Positions 53,025 to 61,411 of a DNA stretch of 64,000 nt are shown piece after piece. Origin of the DNA: Chitinophaga qingshengii (GTDB taxonomy: Bacteria > Bacteroidota > Bacteroidia > Chitinophagales > Chitinophagaceae). Numbering within the stretch: position 1 is the stretch's first letter; each line of letters begins with the position of its first letter. Location: assembly GCF_014529935.1 (NCBI RefSeq), contig NZ_JACVFC010000001.1:186001-250000 (forward strand), written 5' to 3'. Both the position numbers and the translations under genes were made by a program. The notes under the pieces were generated by a model. The model did no database searches and was not told the origin of the DNA. It worked only from the letters and a program-made list of their open reading frames with translations.

Positions 53025-53981
53025 ATGAAAATAACTACACCCATATTATTGATTGGCTCCCTGGTACTGGCAAGCTGCGGTTCCAAAAAACCAGTTACCA
53101 ACCGTGTAGAGGGAAAAGCGAAAAAAGATGTGATCTCCTTTGCTCCCAAGGTGACCGGCAGAATATTGAATATTTATGTAAAGGAAGGACAGACCGTTAA
53201 AAGAGGCGATACCCTCGCCCTTCTGGACGTGCCTGAAGTATCCGCTAAAATAGCGCAGGCACAAGGCGCTGTCAATGCCGCCACCGCGCAGGAACAGATG
53301 GCACGCAACGGCGCTACCCCTGACCAGCTGAAACAGTTACAGGCCAAATACAAAGGCCTGAAAGAGCAGTATGAGTTTGCCCGCAAATCATACGAAAGAG
53401 CCACCAATATGTTCAACGACAGCCTCATGTCGCCCCAGGCCTACGACGAAATATACGCCAGGTTCCAGGGCGCCAAAGCCCAGTACGATGCCGTGATCGC
53501 AGAACTGGACGACGTTAAAAGAGGTACCCGCGTGGAGAAAGTCAATATGGCGGCAGGCCAGGCATCACAGGCCAAAGGCGCCCTGCAGGAAGCCAACGTA
53601 GCCTACTCCGAACGGTATGTGATTGCCACCAACGATATGGAGATAGAAACCATCAGCCTCAACCCCGGAGAACTGGCCACCGCCGGTTTTGCGCTGTTCA
53701 ACGGCTACATCCCCGGCAGTACCTGGTTCCGCTTTACCGTACCGGAAAGTAAAATCTCGCAGTATAAGAAAGGTCAGGATGTGAAAATGCAGGTATTGTA
53801 TAATAACGAAGAGCTGAATGGCACCATTGCCTATATCAAACAGCTGACCCGTTATGCAGACATTACCACTGCCTTCCCCGACTATCAGCCACAGGATGCG
53901 ATTTATGAAATCAAAGTGCAGCCGGCTGATCCCGGCAAGAGCAAAGACCTACTGGTAAATGCAAGTGTTTTACTGAAATAA
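53025..53981 (+). CDS. HlyD-family membrane-fusion lipoprotein
   Basis: 318 residues; lipobox VLASC with Cys19. Biotinyl-lipoyl-like half motifs (DVISFAPKVTGRILNIYVKEGQTVKRGDTLALLD), a long coiled-coil hairpin (about 75-190), and the beta-barrel part (VIATNDMEIETISLNPGELATAG). It should bridge the inner-membrane permease and the TolC channel. It lies 33 bp after TolC and 6 bp before the permease. Confidence 0.94.
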   Translation: MKITTPILLIGSLVLASCGSKKPVTNRVEGKAKKDVISFAPKVTGRILNIYVKEGQTVKRGDTLALLDVPEVSAKIAQAQGAVNAATAQEQMARNGATPDQLKQLQAKYKGLKEQYEFARKSYERATNMFNDSLMSPQAYDEIYARFQGAKAQYDAVIAELDDVKRGTRVEKVNMAAGQASQAKGALQEANVAYSERYVIATNDMEIETISLNPGELATAGFALFNGYIPGSTWFRFTVPESKISQYKKGQDVKMQVLYNNEELNGTIAYIKQLTRYADITTAFPDYQPQDAIYEIKVQPADPGKSKDLLVNASVLLK

Positions 53982-53987
53982 TCAGGC

Positions 53988-55163
53988 ATGAAAGAATTTT
54001 TCCGATTGTTGAAACGAGAGTTCAAGCTATTCCTGGGTAATGCTACCCTGCGCTCCGTGTTTTTCCTGGCGCCGGTGTTGTATGCCACCCTGATCGGCTT
54101 CGTATATAGAAGCGGGAAAGTGGAAAATATACCCGTGATCGTTATTGACAAAGACAATACTCCCCTTTCTAATCAGCTGATGGAGATGCTGAGTGATAAC
54201 AAAAGCATTAAAACGCTGAAGTACCTGCAGGAACCCGGCAATGTAAACGATGAGGTGATCAGAAAAGAAGCGGCGGCGGTAGTGATGATTCCTGCCCGCT
54301 TTGAGGCTGATCTGCTGCAAAAGAAGTACCCAGAAGTAAATGTGTATGTGAACACCAGCAACGTGCTCACGGCCAATTTCGCCTCCAAGGCGTTACAGCT
54401 GACCATCGGTACCTTCTCCGCCGGCGTGTCTATCAAAGGCCTGCAAAAAATGGGGATGCCGGCAGTGCGTGCCGCTACACAGTATGAGCCTTTTAAGACC
54501 AACTATATCACGCTGTTCAATACAACCAGCAACTACCTGATATTTATGTGGCCAGCTATGCTGGCGGTGGTATTGCAACAGGTGATCCTGCTGGCGATGG
54601 CCATTAGTTTTGCAGCGGAATTTCAGCGGGGTTCATTTGTAACGGAATATGCCGGTATGCGTCGTTGGGCGTTTCCGATTATGCTGATCAAGGTGATACC
54701 GATCTGGGTGTTTTCTGTCCTGATCGTGTCTATCTATTATCTGATGCACATGTTCTTTAACGTGCCGCTGCCACAGGGCATTCTGAGCTTTATCTGGCTG
54801 ACAGCCTTCTTTGTGGGTTCGGTTTCCTTTATGGGCGTGTTCGTGAGCATACTCATACCCGATGCGTTAAAAGCTACGCAGGTACTGATGGTGATTGCAT
54901 CTCCTGCATTTATCATCAGTGGTTTTACCTGGCCTTTAAGTGCGATGCCCACGTTTGTGCAGGCGTTGGCGAACATTATTCCGCTCACACCTTTCCTGCA
55001 GGCCTTTAAAATACTGTTGATCCAAAAAGGATCGGTAGAGCTAACGGAGCCTTATATCAGGCATCTGGCGATTTTACTGGTCGTATATGCCGGCCTGGGA
55101 TGGCTGGCATTGAAGCTAAAGTTATGGTATCTGTTCAGGATAGCAAAAGAGAGCAGGCCTTAA
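53988..55163 (+). CDS. ABC-2 type transporter permease
   Basis: 391 residues; N-terminal membrane segment (SVFFLAPVLYATLIGFVY), a large periplasmic domain (about 45-175), then five membrane segments with the ABC-2 motif PAFIISGFTWPLSAMP. This is the YhhJ/YbhR-type membrane subunit used with HlyD and TolC partners. No ATP-binding subunit is encoded next to it, so energy must come from a gene elsewhere. The stop codon sits inside a terminator stem. Confidence 0.92.
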   Translation: MKEFFRLLKREFKLFLGNATLRSVFFLAPVLYATLIGFVYRSGKVENIPVIVIDKDNTPLSNQLMEMLSDNKSIKTLKYLQEPGNVNDEVIRKEAAAVVMIPARFEADLLQKKYPEVNVYVNTSNVLTANFASKALQLTIGTFSAGVSIKGLQKMGMPAVRAATQYEPFKTNYITLFNTTSNYLIFMWPAMLAVVLQQVILLAMAISFAAEFQRGSFVTEYAGMRRWAFPIMLIKVIPIWVFSVLIVSIYYLMHMFFNVPLPQGILSFIWLTAFFVGSVSFMGVFVSILIPDALKATQVLMVIASPAFIISGFTWPLSAMPTFVQALANIIPLTPFLQAFKILLIQKGSVELTEPYIRHLAILLVVYAGLGWLALKLKLWYLFRIAKESRP

Positions 55164-55176
55164 GCCTGCTCTCTTT
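55146..55176. terminator. Terminator overlapping the permease stop codon
   Basis: A 13 bp perfect stem (55146-55158 with 55164-55176), loop CTTAA that includes the stop codon, then T run. The last five codons of the permease form the left arm. It also ends the opposite gene at 55181. Confidence 0.85.
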
Positions 55177-55180
55177 CTTT

Positions 55181-55714
55181 TTATTGCACTTCCTGCAACT
55201 GTTCCAGCGGCTTATAGCTGGTGATGGACAGCTGCGGCTGCAGCGATACCATAAAGGTATCGTAGGTATCCGGTTGGCCTGTCTGTTCCGGAGATACCAG
55301 CAACAGCCGGTCACCGATGATATTCAACAACGTGAACGGCGGCGTCACGTAGATAACCGCTACCCGGTGTTGTTGCCGGTCTTCTATATGAGACTCGATC
55401 AACTCCAGATGATACAGTTCAAAAGGCAGTTCCTTGCTGCCAGGGCTATCGGTTACCCCTGGTATCCTGTTACCCAGTTCCCGTATGTATAGCCCTATTG
55501 CAAAGCCTACCTTATAATGCAGGGAATTCGATTTCGGGTTGTGGGCTTTTAGCTCACTAAAGGTTTTGCATTGTTTATCCGTATTGTAGGCCTGCGCCTG
55601 CATGAGGAATTCCACGTAGGAGTCTTCGAATATTTTTTTCTCCAGATCTCCGGTAGCGTTGGCATCTATGAGCTGTCTGTAGGACAGCGTGATCTGCGCT
55701 GACTGCATCTTCAT
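55181..55714 (-). CDS. Hypothetical protein
   Basis: 177 residues, no signal peptide, no recognised domain. Sequence is a mix of strand and helix with a hydrophobic middle (VAVIYVTPPFTLLNIIGDRLLLVS). The ATG pair (MKM) is 45 bp downstream of the intradiol-like gene stop, so it is likely cotranscribed with it. Confidence 0.65.
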   Translation of the reverse strand: MKMQSAQITLSYRQLIDANATGDLEKKIFEDSYVEFLMQAQAYNTDKQCKTFSELKAHNPKSNSLHYKVGFAIGLYIRELGNRIPGVTDSPGSKELPFELYHLELIESHIEDRQQHRVAVIYVTPPFTLLNIIGDRLLLVSPEQTGQPDTYDTFMVSLQPQLSITSYKPLEQLQEVQ

Positions 55715-55758
55715 AAAAAATCAGATCGACTGGTAAAAAATTGGTTGAAAGAGATTCA

Positions 55759-56463
55759 TCAGATATTGATAACATGGGACAGGTTATATCCGCCGCCGGC
55801 AGCCGGTGTAACGGTAGCCAGTTCTGTCGCCAGTGAGTCGTAGATAATACCGTCGAGATAATTGGTGGTAGGGTTTTGTCCATGTGCCGCATATAACGGT
55901 GTCGTATATACTGCGGCGTTAACGTTGTCGGGGAAAGCGATTTGCGTGGTGAGATACAGGGTAGTGCCGATGAAGATTTGTGCATGCAGGTGGGTGCAGC
56001 GACCGGGGTACCATCCGGGATAGATAGACAGGAAGTGTACGGAGCCGGCAGCATTGGTATACTGTAACCCGCGACAGAAAACGCGCCCCGTGTTGTTTTG
56101 CACGCCCAGGTAACCGTTGTTGACATAACCGGAATAGTAGCCGTCTTTGTCGCACTGCCAGATATCCACCCTTGCATTGGTAACAGGCGCGCAACCTCTG
56201 GCAACGCTTTGTACTTTGATATCGATGTTCAGCGGCAAACCAGGTTTGCTGTCCCGGATATCGACGCGGTTGATGGCGGAACCACGGCTGCCGTATAACG
56301 GATAGGGACCATCCATATCAGGATCTGTACGTATGCAGGCAGCCTCCGGGTGGGCATTTGCTGCTACTGCCTCAGGGTTTGCATCCTTCTTACAGGCTTC
56401 CAGCAATACGGGGGCAGAGATGGCTGTAACAGCCAGTGATCTGAGAAAATTTTTCCTTTCCAT
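55759..56463 (-). CDS. Intradiol ring-cleavage dioxygenase-like lipoprotein
   Basis: 234 residues with an N-terminal membrane/lipoprotein signal (RSLAVTAISAPVLLEAC, lipobox Cys24). The catalytic core of intradiol dioxygenases is visible: DIWQCDKDGYYSGYVNN with the first Tyr ligand, FLSIYPGWYPGRCTHLHAQIF with the second Tyr and the His-x-His pair, giving the 2-Tyr/2-His Fe(III) site. Cytosolic family members cleave catechol or protocatechuate. Exported Bacteroidota relatives have no clear substrate. All four ligands appear present, so activity is plausible. Confidence 0.88.
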   Translation of the reverse strand: MERKNFLRSLAVTAISAPVLLEACKKDANPEAVAANAHPEAACIRTDPDMDGPYPLYGSRGSAINRVDIRDSKPGLPLNIDIKVQSVARGCAPVTNARVDIWQCDKDGYYSGYVNNGYLGVQNNTGRVFCRGLQYTNAAGSVHFLSIYPGWYPGRCTHLHAQIFIGTTLYLTTQIAFPDNVNAAVYTTPLYAAHGQNPTTNYLDGIIYDSLATELATVTPAAGGGYNLSHVINI

Positions 56464-56550
56464 AAGATAAAAAATTGTTTAGCTAAATTTCTGCTAACTC
56501 ATTTTTTTTATCAAGCAGGTATCGGTAAAAGCGAGGGATGTACCGATATG

Positions 56551-57252
56551 TTATTTACAGCCCCATTCCCGGATATTGTCCGCATAGGTATTGCTGACAG
56601 GCAGCGTAGTGCCGGAATGCAGCAGTACCTTACGGTAAGCGATAGCACAGATGCTGCGCACGGCGATGATATAACTGCGGTGGATACGGCGAAAACGGTC
56701 CTGCGGCAGCTTCTCCAGTATTTTCTTCAATGGCATCAGCGTGAGTACCGGCCGGGCATTTACGCGATGGATACGGATGTAGTCTTCCAGGCTTTCGATG
56801 TATTCCACTTCATCGATCCATATGCGGACCTTTTTATACTCCGCATATACGAAAAAGGACTCCGGCTCGCAAGCCGGTATGGTCGTGTGTTTGAAGTGAT
56901 ACTGCGCCATGGTTTTCTGAATGGTCCTGGAAAAACGTTCCATGCTGATGGGTTTCAACAGGTAGTCCAGCGCTTCCAGTTCAAATCCTTCATGCGCAAA
57001 GCGTTTATGCGCCGTCGTGAAAATGACCATGGGTTTTTCTTCCAGTGAGCGGACCAGGTCTATGCCGGTAATATCGGGCATGTTGATATCGATGAACAGC
57101 AGATCTACCGGCCGGCAGCGCAGGAATTCAGCGCCCGAGAGCGCATCGTCGAAAGTTTGCAGCAGCTGCAACGCAGGAAACTGCGCGGTGTAGTTCCTGA
57201 TCAGCTCCAGTGCCAGCGGTTCATCATCTATAGCTATGGCTTTAATCTTCAT
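56551..57252 (-). CDS. LytTR-type response regulator
   Basis: 233 residues. Receiver domain: AIAIDDEPLALELIRNY with acidic pocket, LLFIDINMPDITGIDLVRS with the phospho-Asp, and IFTTAHKRFAHEGFELEALDYLLKPI. C-terminal LytTR DNA-binding domain (VYAEYKKVRIWIDEVEYIESLEDYIRIH and LPQDRFRRIHRSYIIAV). It follows the histidine kinase by 33 bp, so the two form a LytS/LytR-type pair. Confidence 0.94.
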   Translation of the reverse strand: MKIKAIAIDDEPLALELIRNYTAQFPALQLLQTFDDALSGAEFLRCRPVDLLFIDINMPDITGIDLVRSLEEKPMVIFTTAHKRFAHEGFELEALDYLLKPISMERFSRTIQKTMAQYHFKHTTIPACEPESFFVYAEYKKVRIWIDEVEYIESLEDYIRIHRVNARPVLTLMPLKKILEKLPQDRFRRIHRSYIIAVRSICAIAYRKVLLHSGTTLPVSNTYADNIREWGCK

Positions 57253-57285
57253 ATAGGCAGATGAAGTAACGGGTTTTCGTACGGG

Positions 57286-58344
57286 TTAATTTACGGGCAA
57301 TGTTAATCTAACGATATATAGGTTGTTATCTGTTGTTATGTCCAGCGAATGTTGTTGCGGGTATAACAGCGCCAGTCTTTGCCTGGTATTGGCAATGCCT
57401 ACCCCGCTGCTGTCGCCCGGCGTTGCCGCTGCATAAATACGGTTGCAGCAGAAAAAATGAATCTGTTGATCTTTTACTTCCAGCCGGATGATGATCGGCG
57501 CCGGCAGATATTTGCTGACACCGTATTTAAAAACATTTTCCACGAACGTCATCAGCACCAGCGGGCAAATCAGCTGTTGCTCCGTAATACCGGAAACCTG
57601 GTAGTCCACCATCCCCGGCTGCAGGCGCAGTTCCTGTAATGCGATATAGTCGCGGATAAAAGTTTCCTCCTGTTGTAATGGCACGTAGTCGGCACTCACC
57701 TCATCTGTAATATACCGCATAATATTCGATAAGCGCAGAATACTGTCCGCAGTGTAATTATTTTTTGTCAGCGCCAGCGTATAAATATTGTTGAGTGTGT
57801 TATACAGAAAATGCGGATGCACCTGTGCTTTCAGGAATGACAACTCCGCCCGTATTTTTTCCCTTTCCGCCTTCAATGCCCGCTGTTCTGTCAGCTGCCA
57901 GCGGCGGGTAGTGGTGATAGCCGCTCCCAGCGCCATGATCATAAAAAAGATAAACAGGCTGGTGATATCCATCACCGGCGGATCGTACACCCATTCTGCC
58001 TTCGCCCACTTTTGGCGGAGCAGGCGGTCGAATGGTTGCAGGTAAAAGATACCAGCGCCCAGCAGTAACACCATAGCGATATAGCCGCCATACCGGCCCG
58101 GTATAAAGAAACCGGGCATCAGGTAGTAGCGGTTGAAGTAAAACAGGCTGATGTAACAGGTACAAAATAGCCAGTAGCTATAATGAGTAGCAGGTATGAT
58201 CAGTTCAGTATATCCCTTCCCGTTAGACATAAACAACAACGGGAACATCATAAAAAGCAGACAACAGACGATGTGAATACAGATTTGAGGGGCTTTCCAG
58301 GATAACATATACAAATTAAGGGAAGCAACGGGGTTCTTTTTCAT
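57286..58344 (-). CDS. LytS-type sensor histidine kinase
   Basis: 352 residues; four membrane segments in the first 150 residues (LLFMMFPLLFM, YWLFCTCYISLFYF and further), then the His-kinase domain of the LytS/YehU family: SFLKAQVHPHFLYNTLNNIYTLAL with the phospho-accepting His, and the ATP-binding half VLMTFVENVFKYGVS and GVGIANTRQRLALLYPQ. It probably senses a membrane or periplasmic signal and phosphorylates the LytTR regulator 33 bp downstream. Confidence 0.93.
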   Translation of the reverse strand: MKKNPVASLNLYMLSWKAPQICIHIVCCLLFMMFPLLFMSNGKGYTELIIPATHYSYWLFCTCYISLFYFNRYYLMPGFFIPGRYGGYIAMVLLLGAGIFYLQPFDRLLRQKWAKAEWVYDPPVMDITSLFIFFMIMALGAAITTTRRWQLTEQRALKAEREKIRAELSFLKAQVHPHFLYNTLNNIYTLALTKNNYTADSILRLSNIMRYITDEVSADYVPLQQEETFIRDYIALQELRLQPGMVDYQVSGITEQQLICPLVLMTFVENVFKYGVSKYLPAPIIIRLEVKDQQIHFFCCNRIYAAATPGDSSGVGIANTRQRLALLYPQQHSLDITTDNNLYIVRLTLPVN

Positions 58345-58383
58345 ATGTATCGATGAAATAGGGGAATGTACCGATCTATGGTG

Positions 58384-59817
58384 TTATTTTCCGTCAGGCA
58401 GATATTTTGCCAGCGCTTTGATGCCTTCCGTCATGTCTTTTGCAGACAGGGAGCCGAAGCCCAAACGCAGGCCGCTGGCCGTATCCTGGTTGTTGCTGCA
58501 ATAATTGGGCGGCAGGATTTTGATGCCCTTTGCCAGTAGTTTCGCTGCGATGCCGGTCCAGTTGACCTTTACTTTGGGCTCTATCCAGAAGGCCAGTCCG
58601 CCGTCCGGCAGCGTATAATCCACTTTGTTTTTCAGGTGCTTTTTCAGCAGGGCATCGACCACATCCCGCTGACTTTTGTAGTGAGCCGTCACCTTTCTGA
58701 TATGCCTTTTGATGGTGCCGTCCTGGATGAGTTGCAATACCGCCTGCTCCATGATACCGTCGCCCTGAACATCGATGATCTTACGCAGCTCCCCTACTTT
58801 TACGATCAGGTCCCGGTCATTGCTGGCGAGGTAACCGATACGCAAAGCCGGAGCCACCACCTTGCTCATGGTGCCAATATAAACATAGTACCGCAGTTCC
58901 GGGAAGCTGGAAAGTGGGAGTAACGGACGGTAGCCGTAGTGAAATTCGTTATCGTAGTCATCTTCGATAATGGTAAAGCCGTGTTCATTGGACAGGCGGA
59001 TCAGCTCCAGCCGGCGCTGGAGGCTCAGGGTAACCGTGGTGGGATACTGGTGATGCGGCGTCGTATAAATGGCTTTTATCTTCCGGTGTGTTTTCAGATA
59101 GGCCAGCACGTCTTCCACCATCAGTCCATCCTTATCCACCCTGACAGGCAACAGGGTGGCTCCGGCCAGCTCCAGCGCCTTCCAGGCCTGTTTGTATCCG
59201 GGGTTCTCCACCATAACATAATCACCTTTTTTAAACAGGCATTGGGAAAGCAGATACATGGCCATCTGGCTGCCCCGGGTAATGCAGATCTCCTGTTTAT
59301 GTACCTGCATCCCACGCTGGTGGTTCAGCATCTGTATAATAGCATTGATAAATTCAGGATCACCAAACTGGTTGCCATAGCCCATCATCTGCCAACGGGC
59401 GTTACGGTGGAAGATTTGGCGGTATGCCCTGGCCAGTTCAGCTACCGGCGCAATTTTGGTATCCGGATAACCATCGTCAAAACTGATCCGGCACACGTTT
59501 TTCGGCATCTCCTCGCTGGTATGAACAGGATGCGCCAGCCGTTGTTTGGGAAAAGCGGGCAAGGTATCCGCCACAAATGTTCCCTTCCGTTCCCTGGATA
59601 TAATCCACTCTTCGTTCAGCAATACATTCAGGGCTTCCACCACCGTGTTGCGGTTGATCTTCAGCATTTCGGCCAGGTTACGGCTTCCCGGCAGAGCATC
59701 TCCCCTTTTGAGCCTTCCTGATTGTATGTCGCCTATAATGGCGTCCGCTATTTGCAGATAGATGGCTTTTTCCGCCTTGTAGTCTAATCGTATCTCTAAT
59801 TTCCAGGGCCTGAGCAT
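58384..59817 (-). CDS. MocR-like (PdxR-type) regulator: GntR HTH fused to aminotransferase-like domain
   Basis: 477 residues from ATG 59817; a TTG four codons upstream is possible. Residues about 1-75 form a GntR winged helix (AIYLQIADAIIGDIQSGRLKRGDALPGSRNLAEML, NRNTVVEALNVL). The rest is a fold-type I PLP domain (ITRGSQMAMYLLSQCL, VMVENPGYKQAWKAL, TTPHHQYPTTVTLSLQRR, IGTMSKVVAPALRIGYLAS with the PLP lysine). MocR regulators of this kind sense PLP or an amino acid; the divergent gene is a pyridoxal-kinase homologue, so a PdxR-type role is likely. One arm of the operator begins at its start codon, so it probably controls itself too. Confidence 0.93.
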   Translation of the reverse strand: MLRPWKLEIRLDYKAEKAIYLQIADAIIGDIQSGRLKRGDALPGSRNLAEMLKINRNTVVEALNVLLNEEWIISRERKGTFVADTLPAFPKQRLAHPVHTSEEMPKNVCRISFDDGYPDTKIAPVAELARAYRQIFHRNARWQMMGYGNQFGDPEFINAIIQMLNHQRGMQVHKQEICITRGSQMAMYLLSQCLFKKGDYVMVENPGYKQAWKALELAGATLLPVRVDKDGLMVEDVLAYLKTHRKIKAIYTTPHHQYPTTVTLSLQRRLELIRLSNEHGFTIIEDDYDNEFHYGYRPLLPLSSFPELRYYVYIGTMSKVVAPALRIGYLASNDRDLIVKVGELRKIIDVQGDGIMEQAVLQLIQDGTIKRHIRKVTAHYKSQRDVVDALLKKHLKNKVDYTLPDGGLAFWIEPKVKVNWTGIAAKLLAKGIKILPPNYCSNNQDTASGLRLGFGSLSAKDMTEGIKALAKYLPDGK

Positions 59818-59863
59818 TTGGACTATCAACTTTTACAAAAATGGATCATTTGAATAGTCCAAA
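59817..59863. promoter_or_regulatory. MocR operator in the divergent region
   Basis: TTTGGACTAT (59817-59826) and ATAGTCCAAA (59854-59863) form a perfect 10 bp inverted repeat with a 27 nt spacer. Nine nt after it comes TACTTTTA (59871-59878), a near match to the -7 element of the kinase gene. The inner core TGGACTA...TAGTCCA recurs in front of the cupin gene with the same distance to its -7 box. Confidence 0.75.
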
Positions 59864-59906
59864 GATATAGTACTTTTATGGAACCGTATTGAAAATTATT
59901 GACAGC

Positions 59907-60746
59907 ATGCATCACACCAAAAGGAATATTATCACGGTGCAAAGCCAGGTAGCCAGTGGATACCTGGGTAATAACATCGCTTCACTGGCGATACAGCTTC
60001 ATGGATTTGACCCTATACAAATACCGACCGTACTGCTTTCCAACAACGTAGAATATCCGGTGTGTTATGGTAAACCCATTGACACCGGGCTGATGGCAGA
60101 TCTGCTGAAAGGCATCGAGGCCAATCATTTTATAGAAGAGAGTAACTTTCTGATCAGCGGGTTTTGTTATAATACCGGGGCTATCAGTACGTTGGCTGAC
60201 TTTATCGGGGAGACAAAAAGCAACAGGGGTTACCAGTATATATACGATCCGGCGTTCGGGGACTTCCGGTCAGGCGGGCTATACGTAGACCAAACCGTGG
60301 CCGATCATTCTGTCGCTTCGTTACTGCCGCTTTGCGACCTTATTACTCCGAACCATTTTGAACTGGAATATATATTAGGCAGGAAAATAACAACCGCAGC
60401 TGCATTTGCAGATAGTTTATCCAGCCACAAGATACTTCGTTCCAAAACAGTCGTCGCTACCAGTATTCATTTTGCGCATACCCCTACAGATATCATCACA
60501 GTGGCGGTCTACCGGCAAGGCGAGGTTACCCTTTTCACCGCTCCCCTGGCTCCCATAGATATGGCTGGCAGCGGCGATCTCTTTACTGCCATCCTCGCAG
60601 CACAATTAAATTTATCAAATAGTATAGCCGTTGCCGTTAACAAAGCGATGGATTATATATACCAGGTGCTTAACATGGCCCACCGCCAGGGTGAGCAGCA
60701 ATTCAACGCCACCCTGCTGATGCAGTACGCCCGCCTGTTGGCGTAA
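59907..60746 (+). CDS. pdxY: Pyridoxal/pyridoxamine kinase (PdxY-like)
   Basis: 279 residues from ATG 59907 (MHHTKRNIITVQSQVASGYLG). Ribokinase-fold: VQSQVASGYLGNNIASLAIQLHGF is the PdxY/PdxK start, VYDPAFGD-like segment YIYDPAFGDFRSGG, LITPNHFELEYILGRK, and AGSGDLFTAILAA with the catalytic Asp. It phosphorylates pyridoxal for PLP salvage. Divergent MocR and the operator suggest control by vitamin B6 level. The TTG at 59889 in the same frame would extend into the promoter. Confidence 0.9.
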   Translation: MHHTKRNIITVQSQVASGYLGNNIASLAIQLHGFDPIQIPTVLLSNNVEYPVCYGKPIDTGLMADLLKGIEANHFIEESNFLISGFCYNTGAISTLADFIGETKSNRGYQYIYDPAFGDFRSGGLYVDQTVADHSVASLLPLCDLITPNHFELEYILGRKITTAAAFADSLSSHKILRSKTVVATSIHFAHTPTDIITVAVYRQGEVTLFTAPLAPIDMAGSGDLFTAILAAQLNLSNSIAVAVNKAMDYIYQVLNMAHRQGEQQFNATLLMQYARLLA

Positions 60747-60757
60747 ACCCTTTTTTT

Positions 60758-60803
60758 CTGGACTACCTGAATTTACCAAAACTGCACCATCTACCTAATC
60801 CAG
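60758..60803 (+). promoter_or_regulatory. Second MocR-type operator before the cupin gene
   Basis: CTGGACTA (60758-60765) and TAATCCAG (60796-60803) form an inverted repeat with one mismatch. The core TGGACTA matches the divergent operator, and the spacing between cores is 30 nt against 29 there. Its right end is 8-9 nt before the -7 box at 60812, the same geometry. Confidence 0.65.
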
Positions 60804-60811
60804 ACTAGCTA

Positions 60812-60819
60812 TACTTTTG
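60812..60819 (+). promoter_or_regulatory. -7 element of the cupin/DapA-like operon
   Basis: TACTTTTG matches TAnnTTTG and lies 41 nt before ATG 60861. It rules out a longer start at 60819. Confidence 0.65.
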
Positions 60820-60860
60820 TGAGGCAATCATGCAATAATACCTTCAAAAAACTAGCAGCT

Positions 60861-61361
60861 ATGTCTAAATTAGAACCAGCCAGCGCCGTACAAAAGTCTA
60901 TTCACGCAGCACAAAAACAATTCAGCTCAAAAGACTTCCATCAAACCTTTGCGCGACCTGTATATGTGAAACCCTCACATGTCATCCATAAGCATGTGGA
61001 AAAAGCAGGGGAACATAACCAGTTTTCAAACGAGAGGAAACACCCTGTCTTTTTTGTAGACCTGCCGAGCAAAAATGTGAGTATGACCATCGGAGGTTTA
61101 TTACCCAGCCAGAAAACGCACCGGCACCGTCATACCTACGAGACCATACTATATGTGCTGGAAGGCAAAGGCTGGACACTGGTAGAAGATGAGCGGGTGG
61201 AATGGGAAGCCGGCGATGCCGTATATATTCCGTCGTGGGCCTGGCATCAACATCAAAATCTGAGCGACACCGAACCCGCCAGATACATCGCCTGCGAAAA
61301 CGCACCACAGCTGCAAAATCTGGGTGTAGCCCTCCGGGAAGAGGAAGGAAGAGATTTTTAA
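60861..61361 (+). CDS. Cupin-domain protein
   Basis: 166 residues from ATG 60861. Cupin motif 1 is SQKTHRHRHTYETILYVLEGKG with the His-x-His and Glu metal ligands, and motif 2 is AGDAVYIPSWAWHQHQNLSD. The single beta-barrel domain and an N-terminal 65-residue extension suggest a metal-dependent enzyme or ligand-binding protein. It lies 50 bp before the DapA-like gene and shares its promoter, so the two probably act on a common substrate under MocR control. Confidence 0.85.
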   Translation: MSKLEPASAVQKSIHAAQKQFSSKDFHQTFARPVYVKPSHVIHKHVEKAGEHNQFSNERKHPVFFVDLPSKNVSMTIGGLLPSQKTHRHRHTYETILYVLEGKGWTLVEDERVEWEAGDAVYIPSWAWHQHQNLSDTEPARYIACENAPQLQNLGVALREEEGRDF

Positions 61362-61411
61362 TAACCTCATCGTGCCTCCCTGTAATGGGAGGCATCTCTA
61401 AAAAAAACAAG

